The position numbers and the translations under genes were made by a program. 64,000 nucleotides of DNA from Vermamoeba vermiformis (Eukaryota; Tubulinea; Echinamoebida), in NCBI GenBank assembly GCA_045837725.1, contig JBEWZL010000232.1, positions 124,001 to 188,000 on the forward strand, given 5' to 3'. Of this stretch, positions 35,887-48,000 are shown piece by piece. The notes below the pieces were generated by a model. That model saw only the letters and a program-made list of their open reading frames with translations. It was not told where the DNA came from and searched no databases. Numbering within the stretch: the first letter of the stretch is position 1; each line of letters begins with the position of its first letter.

Positions 35887-35939
35887 GATGAAGAGGGAAT
35901 TTCGCCGCTACAACACCCCATTACAAAAGAAAAGCGCGT

Positions 35940-37488
35940 TTAAATGTGGTTTGCCATTGTGTCTACACTCACAAATATGTCATCGGTTGCTGCATATGAA
36001 GGCACTGCTGGGCACGCGTTGTGTTGCGTGCGGTACTCGTACATGAAGAAGTGGTTGTAATAGTGCACCAAAGCTGCGGCAAGCACGAAGAAGTGCCAAA
36101 TGACGTGGCTGTTCAAGTGCAGGTCAAACTTGCCAGGGAAGAATCTCTCGGGTGCCTTATGCAAGTAGATCATAGCTCCTACAATGTACGTGAGACCCAT
36201 GAGTCCTAATCGCCACATGATAGGCGCCATGAACTCTGCGCCGTTCAGCCACTAACACAATTAGTAATGAACAACATTGCTAGTTTAAATGCACTTACGT
36301 AGCCGTGGACCAACGGGAAGGTGCCAAAAAAGCTGAGGCCGATGAACAGTGCAACACGTGTTCCTTCAAAGCCTGCATCACCAACATTGTGCGTTCGCCT
36401 GTTACATTCATTAATGCACAAGTCATAATCACTCGAGCTAGTCAACGTACCAGCAGAAGTAAATGCTGTATCCACCGAGCAACGAAATGATAGAAATGTA
36501 TAAGATGAATAGTGTCGGTTCGCAGTGGAAAATGTAATATAACGGGAAATAAATGCTGCCAGTGATCATTGTGCTAATGCCTACAGTTCATATTAGTATC
36601 GCTGCGATGAACGAAGGTAAGATTAAGACTTGTTGACGAACCTGAATAATCAAGCTTGGCCACGTGAGCACAAATTCCCGTATTACATGATAATGTATGA
36701 TATGTTACAGAGGATAAGAGCATGATTTGCGCGGCGATTAAATGGATCGCAAACCACAATCTGTCTCCGAAATCACCTATGTGACGAATGTGCGATTAGG
36801 CATATTAAGATTCCAGCAGTCATTATATTAAACATACCAGTAGTATTCAAAAATGCAATTCCGTCGACTAATAAATATACAAAGATGAAGAAACCTATCA
36901 GATCTGCGGCGGTTAAAGAGAAATTTGCGGGTAAAGTTCAGTATTTTAAATCAAGTAGCTATAATAGGTAAATAAGGATACGGCTCCAAATATTCCATGT
37001 TTCTATAATTATAAAAACAAGGTTAGTAACACGTGTCAGAGTACAGATATTTCGGATCGACAAAAATGTCAGAATTTATCAAATAATCCCATTGTCGATA
37101 AATTAAAACAATTGGGTATTTTTGTGGCATTAATATCGTAACCGACAAACGGTCGGAGTTTAAAAAATTTTTAATTACCGTTATGCAGGTGGAAAATCGA
37201 TTTAAAAGCTGTCCACGAATCCAAATGAGGCCTATAGTGATTTAATATCCACGGGTTGTGCTTAAACATTTCTGGCAAATGATTCCAGTGGAGAAGATCG
37301 TAATCTCGAGACAAAAAACTTCCGCTTTTTTTCAGGGGCCGGGCCTCTTTCATATTTTCATGGGCACTGTGATTATTTTCGTGTTTATGCGCTGCATGCC
37401 CATTTGTGTGGCCGTGATCGTGCGGATCTCGTTTTCTTAGATGGCTCCGAACTGCCGTCTCTTCCTGTTGCACAATGGTCCTTTCCAT
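35940..37488 (-). CDS. PAQR / adiponectin-receptor-like seven-helix protein
   Basis: Exons 37488-37179, 37002-36982, 36903-36838, 36776-36642, 36580-36451, 36398-36299, 36251-35940; 357 residues. Marks of the family: HLHNETWNIWSHLIGFF before helix 1, SSVTYHTLSC in helix 2 (Ser and zinc His), and APERFFPGKFD followed by SHVIWHFFVLAAALVHY in helix 7 with the two further zinc His. Those residues form the zinc site of adiponectin receptors, where ceramidase activity resides. The cytosolic N-terminus has a His/Asn-rich stretch (HDHGHTNGHAAHKHENNH) that might bind metal. The 21-base second exon restores ETWNIWSH, a core motif. Substrate is unknown here. Confidence 0.9.
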
Positions 37489-37927
37489 CCGATATATATG
37501 AATACTAATAATACAAATATACAACAACCGATAATGCAGGTTTGTTGCGCACTATCGAAAAAAAAATTACAACTGCCTTTTGGCGTTTCACAACGGCTTT
37601 GAGACCAAAAGTGGGACCAATACTATTTAGGTCTACCTTTATTGTAATTAAATCGTATTAAAGTCCCTACTTGCAGGAATGCCGTCATTGAAAGAATTGG
37701 ATCGTAGTGATCGGCGATCTTAATTTCCTAAATAACCGGGTACTAATTTCAGGACGTCAAATATTTGCACTGTACTACTTCGTGGACAGACAATAAATGT
37801 GACGAGAAATGTCACCGTAGGCGCGACCGCCTAATTTCAAATAAAAAAGGTTGAAACAAAATTCTCTTGCCAATTCTCAGCTCAAATAATAATATCTTAT
37901 TTATAACGCCATGTTAACCACACGACA
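37489..37927. other. Divergent intergenic stretch
   Basis: 439 bases between the PAQR gene (leftward) and the BTB gene (rightward). No ORF, RNA or repeat recognised. Confidence 0.4.
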
Positions 37928-39033
37928 ATGAGTCAAAGTCAAGACGATCACATCTGTTTTAATATTGGTGGAAAGCGATATGAAACCTGTAAATCAACGA
38001 TTCTGAAGTACCCCAATACTCTGTTGGCAACAATGTTGTCCGAGCGAAATAAAGATATGCTACAGAAAAATAGTAAAGGTAAAATAGCGCTTATTGCCAA
38101 TGAAAATTAATTACGGAACGAAAAATTAATTTAATTTGTCAAAATTGACATTATGCTCGCTGTATCTATCATATTATCACCATTCAATTATCATATGCCA
38201 GGCAATTTCAAAATAACACAAGAATTTTAAATTGTTATTGAATATTGGATCCAACTTACCGTATCTTCCAGCTAATTTGGACACTCGCTAATAACTCTTA
38301 ATATTAGGGGAGATTTTCATTGATAGAAATGGTCGGTTATTCGAATCCATACTTGACTTTTACCGCACTGGTCAACTTACAGTTTCGAGCGACACTCCGT
38401 TAGATGCGGTACTTAACGATCAAATTTACTGTCATTACATTGACACCCTATTAACTAATGTAATTAGATTGCTCGCGAGATCGATTACTATCAGCTTCCA
38501 GTGGAAATTCCTTATCCTGAATGGGAATACATCGGCTTTAATTGGGAGCAAGCCTATGGTCCCGGCCAGACTGACTATCAGTACCTCTATCTTATTACTA
38601 ACGATGGTATGAACACAATTAGCTAATTGAATTAAATATTTTATCTGACCATTCATTAGGCAAGCGAGAGTTAACGTGGATCAAAGGCAAATGGAACACT
38701 GAAGGCATCACTCGCATCAAGTTGTGCGCATTAATCACGTGGTTGAATAAGTTGGGCAAAGAAGGCTGGGAGCTCGTTGCCACTGACTCACAAAAGCCTG
38801 ACTTTTCATCGCGTAACGTAGTTTACATGAAACGACGCAAAATCACTGGCAGAACGAACAAGTCGATCATAGACGACGAAGTAAACATCAGTAGTCTCAC
38901 GCTTAAGCCTATTCGTCCGACATCACCGACAAATGTAACTGCTAATCCGCTCATTCAGCCAATCGTTGATAACGGAGTAATTAACCACGTCAATCTGCCC
39001 GATGTAAATCTTGTTAATAATAACCATAACTAG
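37928..39033 (+). CDS. BTB/T1 (KCTD-type) domain protein
   Basis: Exons 37928-38078, 38308-38408, 38468-38606, 38660-39033; 254 residues. The N-terminal 110 residues are a K+-channel tetramerisation-type BTB domain: CFNIGGKRYETCKSTI, TLLATMLSE, then IFIDRNGRLFESILDFYRTG and IAREIDYYQLP. There is no channel part. The C-terminal domain (LCALITWLNKLGKEGWELVA) is reminiscent of DUF-type double-psi segments found after BTB in amoebal proteins, and ends in an Asn-rich tail. KCTD proteins commonly act as oligomeric Cullin-3 adaptors; that role is inferred. Confidence 0.85.
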
Positions 39034-39119
39034 CTTGTATGAATAAATGTAGATAGTTGAACTTCGCCAAAAAAGTAATTTTACAAATTTACAAAATTTA
39101 CAGACTAGTGGATCTCGTT

Positions 39120-40469
39120 CTAGTACGCTCGTTGTGGTGTCCACAGATCCAAGTTCTTTCCAGCCGCAGCAACCTAGACCACGACATTAGCTCGATAATG
39201 AGACTTGTGACACGCAGTCCTTACCAGCATCATCGTTGGATTCCATTTTACTGATGTTATCGCCGATTTCGATACGTCCCAAGATGCTACGTTTCTACCG
39301 GATAAACTGTCCCAAATAAGAACACGACCGTCGTCCGATCCTATTAGTAGCGTTAATAATCATATCTCATTCGCGAAATTACTCGACGGACATACCAGAT
39401 AAAACGAATTGGTCATCAGGGCTGAACGAAGCTTCAATGAATTGTTTCTCGTTATTAGATGTTGTGTATTCTTGCAATTTGTCGCCCTTGAACGCGTCGA
39501 AGAGATAAATAGATCCCTCGAGTGTTGATAATAACAGGTATTTGCCATTATTACTAAAGTTAATATTTCCCCAGTGGATAGCAGGACCGCCCAAATAAAA
39601 CGTTGAAAACGGGTTCTAAGATTAAATGTTATCGCGATGCTTCAAAAGGCGTGGCAAATACCTTATCGAAACTTCGAATGTCATACAGCTTGATTACGTT
39701 CGTGGCACTCGCAACAGCAAAACACGTGCCTGTTGGGTCGAATGAAACGACCGACCTTCCAGTCTTGTGTAACAATCCCTGCAAGTATATTAATGTCATA
39801 CAAGGCTATACCTCTTACGCACCATGCAGTCTTTGTAACGTGCATCCCAAAGTCTGACAGTGTCGTCAAGCGAAGAAGACATGAAGTACCTCGTTCCCGG
39901 ACAAACAGCCAACGAAACAACTCTGGCAAACATTAATGAATGTTTGATAAAAAGTGCGATATTACAACTATTACCTGTCTCTGTGACCTTTAAAATAGCG
40001 TTCGTACTTCTTTTCGGCGATCACGACCAATCGAATAGTTTCTAACGCTCAGTTAGATATTGAATAAATTAATCTAAGATAACATTACCATCCCACCCAT
40101 TCTTAGATGTGTGCAATGCTTTTTCTTTGTCGTTGGAGAGAAATTTTATCAGATCCACCCCGTACTTCTTAGTTGGAATAGATATTTTTCTAAATATCAC
40201 TATAATTAATAAAAATATTTCCCATTAATAATGCGTACTCAAATTCACGTTGATGTAACTTGTAAACGCGAATAGTTTCGTCATCGCTAGTAAACGCCAA
40301 CAGCGATCCATCGTACGAGTAATCTATTGAAGTGATAGGCGCTTGCTGTAAAAATATTAATTTATTGCTCATATAACGCAAATACGCTTACGTTCTCGTC
40401 GATCTTCTTGGATGGCCCCATCAGGGCGAGGGTTTTCTCCGACAAAACGAAAGAAGGTCCTGTATTCAT
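39120..40469 (-). CDS. WDR82: WDR82/Swd2 WD40 protein
   Basis: Exons 40469-40392, 40345-40239, 40189-40089, 40041-39975, 39922-39823, 39778-39662, 39615-39396, 39340-39225, 39173-39120; 319 residues against 313 in human. Orthologous stretches are clear through the whole length: TKKYGVDLIKF, ERYFKGHRDRVVSLA, SSSLDDTVRLWDAR, CMGLLHKTGRSVVSFDPTG, NVIKLYDIRSFDK, SIYLFDAFKGDKLQ, EASFSPDDQFVLSG, SDDGRVLIWDS. WDR82 is a subunit of Set1/COMPASS (histone H3K4 methylation) and of a PNUTS-PP1 termination complex. The final 54-base exon gives the last half-blade. It shares a 209-base divergent promoter with the ribosomal protein gene. Confidence 0.95.
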
Positions 40470-40678
40470 TTCAAGATCTTGAGACGCGATAATATGCCCG
40501 CGTGCTTATTCGGAGCTTCAGAATTGAGTTTCGCTGGGTAGGAGGAAATCTCAGAACACGATTCCTGATTGGTCCGAAAAAATTATCAATTTTAACAACC
40601 TGTTTTGTTGCTCTTTTCTTCCTTTCCTACAACTTCACTTTTGTCCGTTCTTGGCCCTAGAGTAACACTTAATTCAAT

Positions 40679-41496
40679 ATGGTACGTTAATCTCATAATC
40701 CTAGCGCATAATCATCGGTCATGAGTAACCCACGAACTTATGAGCTTGCATGACGAGATTCAGATGCAGATTTGATAATTATCGAAGAGAATAATTATTA
40801 ATTAAATTTTATTACAGCCTACTAGAGAAAGACAAACACGCAAAAAGCGTGGCCACATTATGATGGGTTATGGTCGCCGTGGTAAGTATTATTTTAATTT
40901 TTTGGATGATATTTTATAATTCAATTATTGGTTACCTGTCGACCACTAATGTTGTCCGAATATCAATATTAAAATTTATGTAAATAGGAAAGCATAGAAA
41001 GCACCCGGGAGGTCGTGGTAATGCTGGTGGTCAACATCATCACAGAACCTACTTCGACAAATAGTAAGTTGTTTGAAACCATTCACCAATCCTATATTAA
41101 AATCCAACGATTCGTACACGAAATGCGCCCAAGATACATTATTATAACGACAACCATAACCGTTTTACATTTTGCTGATCATCTTATTTCAGCCATCCTG
41201 GTTACTTCGGTAAGGTTGGTATGAGACACTTCCACTACTTGAAGAACAACTACCACTGCCCCACCGTCAACATCGATACTCTCTGGTCCCTCGTTAGCGA
41301 GCAAACTCGCAAGGCTTACACCGACCGTAAGGACGGCAAAATGCCCGTGATCGATGTTACTCGTGCTGGTTACTTCAAGGTTTTGGGCAAGGGCAAGCTT
41401 CCTTCCATCCCTGTCATTGTCAAGGCCAAGTTTTTCTCTAAGCAAGCCGAAGAAAAGATCAAGGCTGCCGGTGGTGTCTGCGAGCTGTCTGCTTAA
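40679..41496 (+). CDS. RPL27A: Ribosomal protein uL15 (RPL27A)
   Basis: Exons 40679-40681 (the ATG alone), 40818-40881, 40988-41063, 41193-41496; 148 residues, the same length as human RPL27A. Sequence is near-identical to the eukaryotic family: [82 protein letters not shown]. It is a component of the large ribosomal subunit. The first coding exon contributes only the start codon before a GTACGT donor, an arrangement seen in many ribosomal protein genes. Confidence 0.98.
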
Positions 41497-41622
41497 AAAA
41501 ATAAAAATAGGCGATTATAAATACTAATCCACGAGTCATTTGCTCTGGTAAACGCGATTTTATTTACAAATTTGCCCAGGAGGAGTACACCGCGGGAGGG
41601 TGTAGTCCCTTGCTGTACCGGA

Positions 41623-42260
41623 TCATCGGCCCTCTGGCACCTTGAAACTACTGCATTTCCTTTTGAATATTTTTGTTGTATGAGTTTGAACGATCTCTTC
41701 CACACCCAGTTCGTAGTCTAGCAAGTCTCTTTCGGCTGTAATTCGTTTTGATTTCACTTTTCTCTTTTCATCTCGTGGATCCAGTTTCAGATGTTCGATC
41801 TGTTCTTGATTGACCTGTTGACACGTTTTAATGCCTTCAATGCGTTCATTGTGGTTTAGAGTTAATGTTTTCCAAATATTCTCGCATTCTCCGACCTTGT
41901 TGTCTGCTTTGTTAAGTTGGATCTGGATGGTGTCGTCAAACTTTCTATCGCAAGCAAAAAATTGGTAATTGAAATAATTAATAGTAAATGAGTTAAATTT
42001 TTATTTGCACGAAATATTAGCCTGGTGTCACCTAGTGATATTACATAATAATTTTTAAAAATTTTATTACTCACCACTCCCTTTTTCTTGCGCAACGGTC
42101 GGTGTAACGCAGTTAAATATAATTATTTTGGCACAGAATTTGCGAGTAATAGGGGAAAGTGGTGAGGAAACAGTATTGTGACGTGGCACGTTTGTAATTA
42201 CCTCCTTTCCTTTAGCCATTGCATAAATGTACTTATATCGTTGCACAACGAGGTGTCCAT
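41623..42260 (-). CDS. MIX23: MIX23/CCDC58-like mitochondrial intermembrane space protein
   Basis: Exons 42260-42202 and 41944-41623; 126 residues. Family marks: N-terminal LCNDISTFMQWLKERR, FDDTIQIQLNKA (human RTIDDRIVHELN), CENIWKTL, and the C-terminal LGVEEIVQTHTTKIFKRKC then FKVP (human LNVEEVVNDRSWKVFNERC). Cys residues are placed as in MIX23, a disulfide-bonded intermembrane-space protein linked to protein import. The 257-base intron is large for so small a gene. Convergent with the uL15 gene. Confidence 0.85.
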
Positions 42261-42785
42261 TATGTTGATAGTGGAAATTAAAGAAAATAGTGCAACAAAC
42301 AATCAAAGTTTTGAGTTGAGCTCACTTTGCATTCTCGCAGAACTTGCACGTGCACTGTTCACATTTCTAACTAGTGCTTAGTGATGTCCCGCTCTTCTTC
42401 TATGATGCCGCACTTAGGCTTGGTTCTGTCAGCTTTGGCGTTTAGCACGATTTTTATCTGAAAGGCAAGGCGAAATCCCGTCAAACTGCGAAAAGTGGTG
42501 ACGCGGCACTCGACAAAAGCCAGTCTTTGCTACCACAATCAAGGCAAAGCGATGCAACTTACGCGATAAAATGATCAATAGTGCTGCATAACGATTGAAG
42601 GTGCTCTCATGCTCACTCGTGTTCTCTTGTGATACAGTCCTTTGAACTCATACTATCGTTTCGGACTGTATCATGGAAGTTGGATCATTGGTATACGCAA
42701 GACTAATGTTTTGGTCCAACTTCTACATGAACACACGAGCTCAATCACCTTTTTATCCGCCGTTGGTTCGTAATTTTTCATTTAT
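42261..42785. other. Intergenic stretch with strong hairpins
   Basis: 525 bases between the starts/ends of MIX23 and the ferredoxin gene. No ORF of note. The region 42630-42725 folds into two adjacent stems (separate entry). A TTTTT run follows at about 42749. Confidence 0.5.
42630..42725. ncRNA. Candidate structured RNA: two adjacent hairpins
   Basis: Stem 1 is a perfect 11-bp inverted repeat, TGATACAGTCC at 42630-42640 with GGACTGTATCA at 42663-42673. Stem 2 pairs 42674-42687 with 42712-42725 over 14 bp with two G-U type pairs if transcribed rightward. The stems abut with no spacer, loops are 22 and 24 bases. If read rightward, ACA follows the second stem closely, but no H box lies between stems. 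Identity unknown; it could also be a 3' UTR or DNA structure. Confidence 0.4.
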
Positions 42786-43648
42786 CTAGTGGTGTTTCGG
42801 AACATATCCGTCTACAGCCATATTTCTAGTCGCTGATGGCAATTTAACTTTAACACCATCCAATTCTTTAGTAAGTTTGACTTGACAACCGAGACGTGAC
42901 CTTAAAATAGAAAAGTCAATTCGTGAACCGGTTCGTTAAACGGAATCATCGCGCATACGTTGAAGTTAGCCCAAAGGCGAGGTCTAGCATATCATTTTCT
43001 TCGTCTGAAGGTTCAGGAAGCGTGTCATAGACTGGAGGTTCTAAAATGACGTGACACGTTGAACATGCCAGTGAGCCTTCGCAGGCGCCTTCTAAATCGA
43101 TGTCTTTTTTGTGTGCTAATTCTAACAAGTTGAGGCCTACTTTGCCTCGCACGCTCTGTACAGTGCCGTCCTTCAAAACCCAGTTGACTGTAACACTGGA
43201 AAAATATTAATTACGAACGTATCTTGAAGCCGTTTCAAGGCACATTAAATGTATTGCTCGCTAGCGGTCAAGTGGTAGCTAACAGTGTTTTTAGAACGCG
43301 GGATCGCGTGCACTTTCAATTATAAAATTGTTTGATTACAGATCTCGGAATAATAATTATTATATTTATCCTAAATATAACTGGCAATTTACTTACTAGT
43401 CTGGCCCATTTTCGTCCTCTTTTTGCGATCTGAATTTTTTATTAAATTCATTTGCGCGAGTAGAACTGATCTGTATGACTTAGGACTTACTCTTTAATAA
43501 TGTTAGTGGTAATAAAGCTTCGTGTTGCTGTTTGGTGCAATGAAGTTTGACTGGCACGCGGAGCAAAAAGAGATCCGCTTCTCTTTCCAAGCGCTGGTGT
43601 TGCCTTGGACAGAGGGGAATATAAACGTAGTAGTGTTTGACGAAGCAT
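42786..43648 (-). CDS. FDX1: Mitochondrial [2Fe-2S] ferredoxin (adrenodoxin type)
   Basis: Exons 43648-43491, 43429-43397, 43195-42959, 42900-42786; 180 residues from this ATG, or 13 more from the in-frame ATG at 43687. The N-terminus ([15 protein letters not shown], Arg-rich and without acids) is a mitochondrial presequence, which favours 43648. The ferredoxin core has [12 protein letters not shown] with three cluster Cys, [14 protein letters not shown], and [16 protein letters not shown] with the fourth Cys. It would carry electrons for Fe-S cluster assembly or P450 systems in mitochondria. Confidence 0.95.
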
Positions 43649-43792
43649 AGTGAGTAAATTGATGCGAAATTGGCCGTCTACTGACATGAGCCGCTTCTTG
43701 TCACGTGCGTAACCACGTGCTCAAAGCCACGTGCGCTTTTTACTGAATTCGTATCTTCTCGAATTTCAATAACTACACTTAAAGAGAGAAAC

Positions 43793-44936
43793 ATGAGTGG
43801 TAAAGTATTTGTTGCTGGTGCAGGAGGCTACATTGGATTGGAGGTCGCCCTGAGCTTACGCAGAGCAGGTTACGAAGTCTACGGTCTCATCCGTCACGAG
43901 AAAAATAGAAAAGAGCTTGAAAAAAATGAAGTTACCGTTGTGTTAGGGTAAGATTAATTAAAGGATTCTGTTTCAGAGATTAACTGAAATTTATTTTTAG
44001 CGAGTTGTCGAATCCAGCTTCTTACTCCAATGTCCTTGGACAGTGCAGTGTTATTATCGACGCAATCGGTACGTATTTCACGTTGGTGCTTTTCCATTGT
44101 CCCCAAAAGGTACCTTACTAATGGATCTTCTGGAAGGCATGAACGAACATTCTACGACCTTTTTCAATGCAGTTGTGGAAGCGCACAAAAACAACTCCCC
44201 TGTATACAACTACAAACCTTTGTTTGTCTTTACTTCGGGTATCCTTATCTATGGTCCTGGTGTTGCGAACGTGGTGGTTGACGAGACGATGGTGCCAAAC
44301 CCTTTGCCCGAAGTCGTCCCTCGCAAGAAGTTTGAGGAGAAGGTCTTGCAAAGTGAGAGTGTGCGCGGTGTCGTGATTCGTCCTGGCTTCGTGTACGGCG
44401 GTTCTGGTAAGGTTTCACTGAAGACGTAACAGTAAGTACTAATCGATCAACAGGCGGCCATGTGGCTACTTCGAAGTACTTTGCGGTTCAACCTGGTCAA
44501 GATCTGAACATTCTTGGTTCACGTACTAAGCGATGGTCTTGGGTGCACATCAACGACTTGGGCGAGGCTTACGTAGCAGTGGCCAAAGCTGGACGCACTG
44601 TCGATGGTCAAGTGTTCAACATCGCTTCTTATCATGCTCCCTACCTTCGAAGAGTTGATGGTTGCGTAAGTATTTAACGATCATCTTGACTTGATTGGTG
44701 ACTAAGCAGAAATGTCTAGAGGTGCCAAGGCGACTGGCTGGACAGGCGACGTCAAGTATTTGGAGCTTCCTCCCAATAACGTAGTGCTCAAAATATACGA
44801 GTCTCATGTCGTAGTTAACCCACAGAAGGCTATCGATTTGCTGGGCTGGAGGCCAAAGCACAAAAGTCTGCTGGATGAGATCGACAAATACTACAAGTCT
44901 TGGAAGTTGCATCACGAAGATGGTACCGGACATTAG
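43793..44936 (+). CDS. NAD-dependent epimerase/dehydratase (extended SDR)
   Basis: Exons 43793-43947, 44001-44068, 44110-44406, 44454 to about 44660, 44710-44936. Rossmann opening KVFVAGAGGYIGLEVALSLR fits the TGxxGxxG-type NAD(P) motif. A later TSGILIYGPG region fits the YxxxK-type active-site strand of atypical SDRs, and VVIRPGFVYGG, WSWVHINDLGEAYVAVA and FNIASY are typical of epimerases. The end of exon 4 is unresolved. The strong donor GTAAGT at 44666 leaves the frame broken; a weak GT at 44661 keeps it. An alternative reading, FEELM, in another frame looks family-like. Substrate unknown. Confidence 0.82.
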
Positions 44937-45085
44937 ATGCGAAAGTTACGCGATGTCAATTTTGTATTCGTGTCAAATAAATCCTTGAGGAAGAGAAATA
45001 CCAGAGCCGAGATAAATTTCGCGCCAAAAAAACGCAGGTCAAAATTTGAATTTTGGTCTTCCATTCATTATTCAGAACGAGCGCG

Positions 45086-48000
45086 ATGGACAAGGCAAGA
45101 CTAAAAAAATTATTTGACGAATATAATGCCATCAATTCAGTTATCCGGGCACATAGAGTAAGTACGAGCTCCAAGCTCTCCATCCCAGAAACAAATTCTT
45201 TCTTTTTTTTATTATTTAATTAATTAACCTAAAAATATGCGCTAATATTTTACTCAGTACGCCGAGGCGCTAAGAGAGGTTAATATTCTATTGGATTCTT
45301 TGTCAGATTTTCAAAGAGAATACTTTCCGGCAAAGAGAACGCCTGAAAACAAAGAAAATACTAACCAAAATAATCGAGATGACTTATTACCGTCTCCTGG
45401 CTGCGATTCAAAACTTGCATTGGTTGTGGTCGGATCTTTACTTAACAAGCTTAGTTGCTTGACGGACACCAGCACTATTGCCGACGTAAAGGTACTTATT
45501 AATAGTCTATCAATGAAAATAACTTACACTATACTTGCTAGGACGTCGTCCAAACCATGGTACTGGCAGATGCTTGGATCAGCCACCTAACTACATCGCA
45601 ACAACCCGTTACACAATACGTTGATAGTCTTACTCGAGCAGTTTCTGCGATATGCGCTAAGATTGACAGCAAGATTCAGGGATCAGAAGCTGGCGTGCTT
45701 GAGAAACTCATTCAGCTGCGATCTGCCTCCCTAAAAATCCTTGAACGGGTTGTAAGAACCGCGCCCGAGATGTATTTTGATCACCTTCATCGTACACTCG
45801 TCATAATGCAGAAGTTTAATCCCGCTAAAGCCGTTGAGTTCGTGAAGAGCTATTTATCTTCAAATCAACAGGCAGCACTGTCATACGAGAGCCACATCGA
45901 CTCTTATTTGACTTGTTTATATACTATTGGTCGATGCTTGGAGAAGGTACGGGGGTTGTATTAAGAATTGAGTAACGTATTAATTACTTTATTGCAGGAG
46001 AATAAATTTGCGGATGCAGACAAAGAATACACGTACATTTGGGGCTACTTAGATACCCTGAAGAAGAAACATAAGATTGACGATATTATTTACGACGTGC
46101 ATAACGTTTGTGTTCTCTCGCACAAATGTTTACTGTGTTTAGTCGAACTGACCACGGCTACAAGTAAGCCGAGAAGCATAAATCAAGCGGCCGCTTTTTC
46201 CTTACTAACAAGTTCGGTAGAATCAAATGACGAGCGCATGGTATTGATGAAGAGCATCTTGAAGCACTCCGTCAAGTTTGTCGAGCTCATTCAAGAGCTC
46301 TTGCCAAAAATCAATGTAGATAAGAAAGATAGTACGTACACTTAAGGCAAGCAAAAGGCAGCGCTAATAACAACACGTTATTATTAGAGTCCGCAGCTAA
46401 ACGAACAACGACAATTTATGACACGATGTGCCGCATCAACACAGTCTTACGAGAAGTGAGAAGAGTTTTGTCATCTGACATTTGCAGTGTCGGCTCGGCG
46501 TCTGGTGCTAAGGTTACCTTGCCTGATAAGGTCCTCGAAGGGCTAGAACAGCTGATGGTTATCCACTCCGAAGTGGTTAGAAAAGGACTTGAATTGGACG
46601 CTCAACTCGATTCAAAGGTAATACTAGCTCGAAGCGATTGTAACAGCACTAACGCACACTGTAGAGCTCGTTAAAGTTTAAAGCTTGCGAACAGTATGAG
46701 TGGGAGGCAATCAGCAGCGCCGCTCTGCTAGTGTTCGAAAAGAATAAGAACGAGAGCAAATTAGCGTGCGAATATTTAGAAAAAGCAACGGAAATAATTC
46801 GCGCCAAAAACAAACTGTCAGAATTGAAATCCATTTCGTCATTGTAAGTAATTTCCTTCACACTAGACGTAAGTCTAACCTCATTCACTTCGCAGGTATT
46901 ATAATATTGGTATTCTCTTCTACAACAAAAAGAATTACAGTGGAGCCGCAGAGCCCTTATTGAAGTGCTGTGAGATCTACGAAGAGTGGGGCCAAACCAA
47001 TCCTATCGACGAGAAAACATTGGCGAAGAGAAAAGAATTGGTTTCCATTTGCCGTCAGAAGTCGAATGACGTCGATGTAAGTGCCTTGTGACCGTTGCAG
47101 CTCGTCCAAGTCATTAACCTGCAATCATAGGGAGCATTGAAAGAAATAGTAGACGGCATTTTGAAGACTATTACAGCCGCAAAGGGCGAAGTGGGTCCGT
47201 TAGTGATGAGATTCTGCGCCATCAAGCTTCAAACAGTGGCTTCTGCTACCAACAAGAGGTATTTGCTTTGGTAGATTGTCGTGCACTTGTGCTAACGAAA
47301 CTAACAGGGATTTTTCCGGATTCACACTAATGAAGGTACTCGAGAAGGCCAAAGTGACACCAAAGCAAAAGGGTCAAGTGCTTGAGGCTGAGTACGAGCT
47401 CTACGACAAATACGACAAGGAGGATTGGGCGCTTGAAGTCTTGAGTGGTCTGTTACAAGTGTACAAGGCAAAGGAGCACCCAGTCAGACGAGCTCGCATG
47501 CTGATTGAACAGGCAAAAATCGACCGCAAAAACCAAGATGCAGCTTCTGCCCTGAAAAACGTCGAAGAGGCTGTTGAGTTGTTGAAAGGCAATGTATGTC
47601 TAAGTTTCAATCCACGGTAGGTTATAACAAACGATTATAGGTGTACGAAGACGCAGACCTTCAGGAGGAGTTGTTGAACGACCTTGCAGTCGCGTATGCT
47701 TGGTTGGCCATCACGAGACGCGACAACGACGAGGACGTTGCTGAAAGCGAGCTCGACGGAGTTCTTTCGCTTGCTTTGCAAATGTGGACCACTATCATCA
47801 ACAACTTGTCAGCCCCTTCCAGTAAGTCGTGTTGTTTAACTGCCTTAAACTGAAGGCCTAACCTTGCCTACAGAACCCGAAGTTGTCGAATCTAACAAGA
47901 AGTACTTCGGTTCGCTGGAGAAGACTGAGGCTATTATGAGTACGTATCAACTAATGCATAAGATTGACCGCTGATTCCGTTACACAGGGCTGCTCGTTGA

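Noticed and set aside
42630-42725. H/ACA snoRNA
   Set aside because: An ACA lies after the second hairpin, but there is no hinge with an H box and no internal guide loops.
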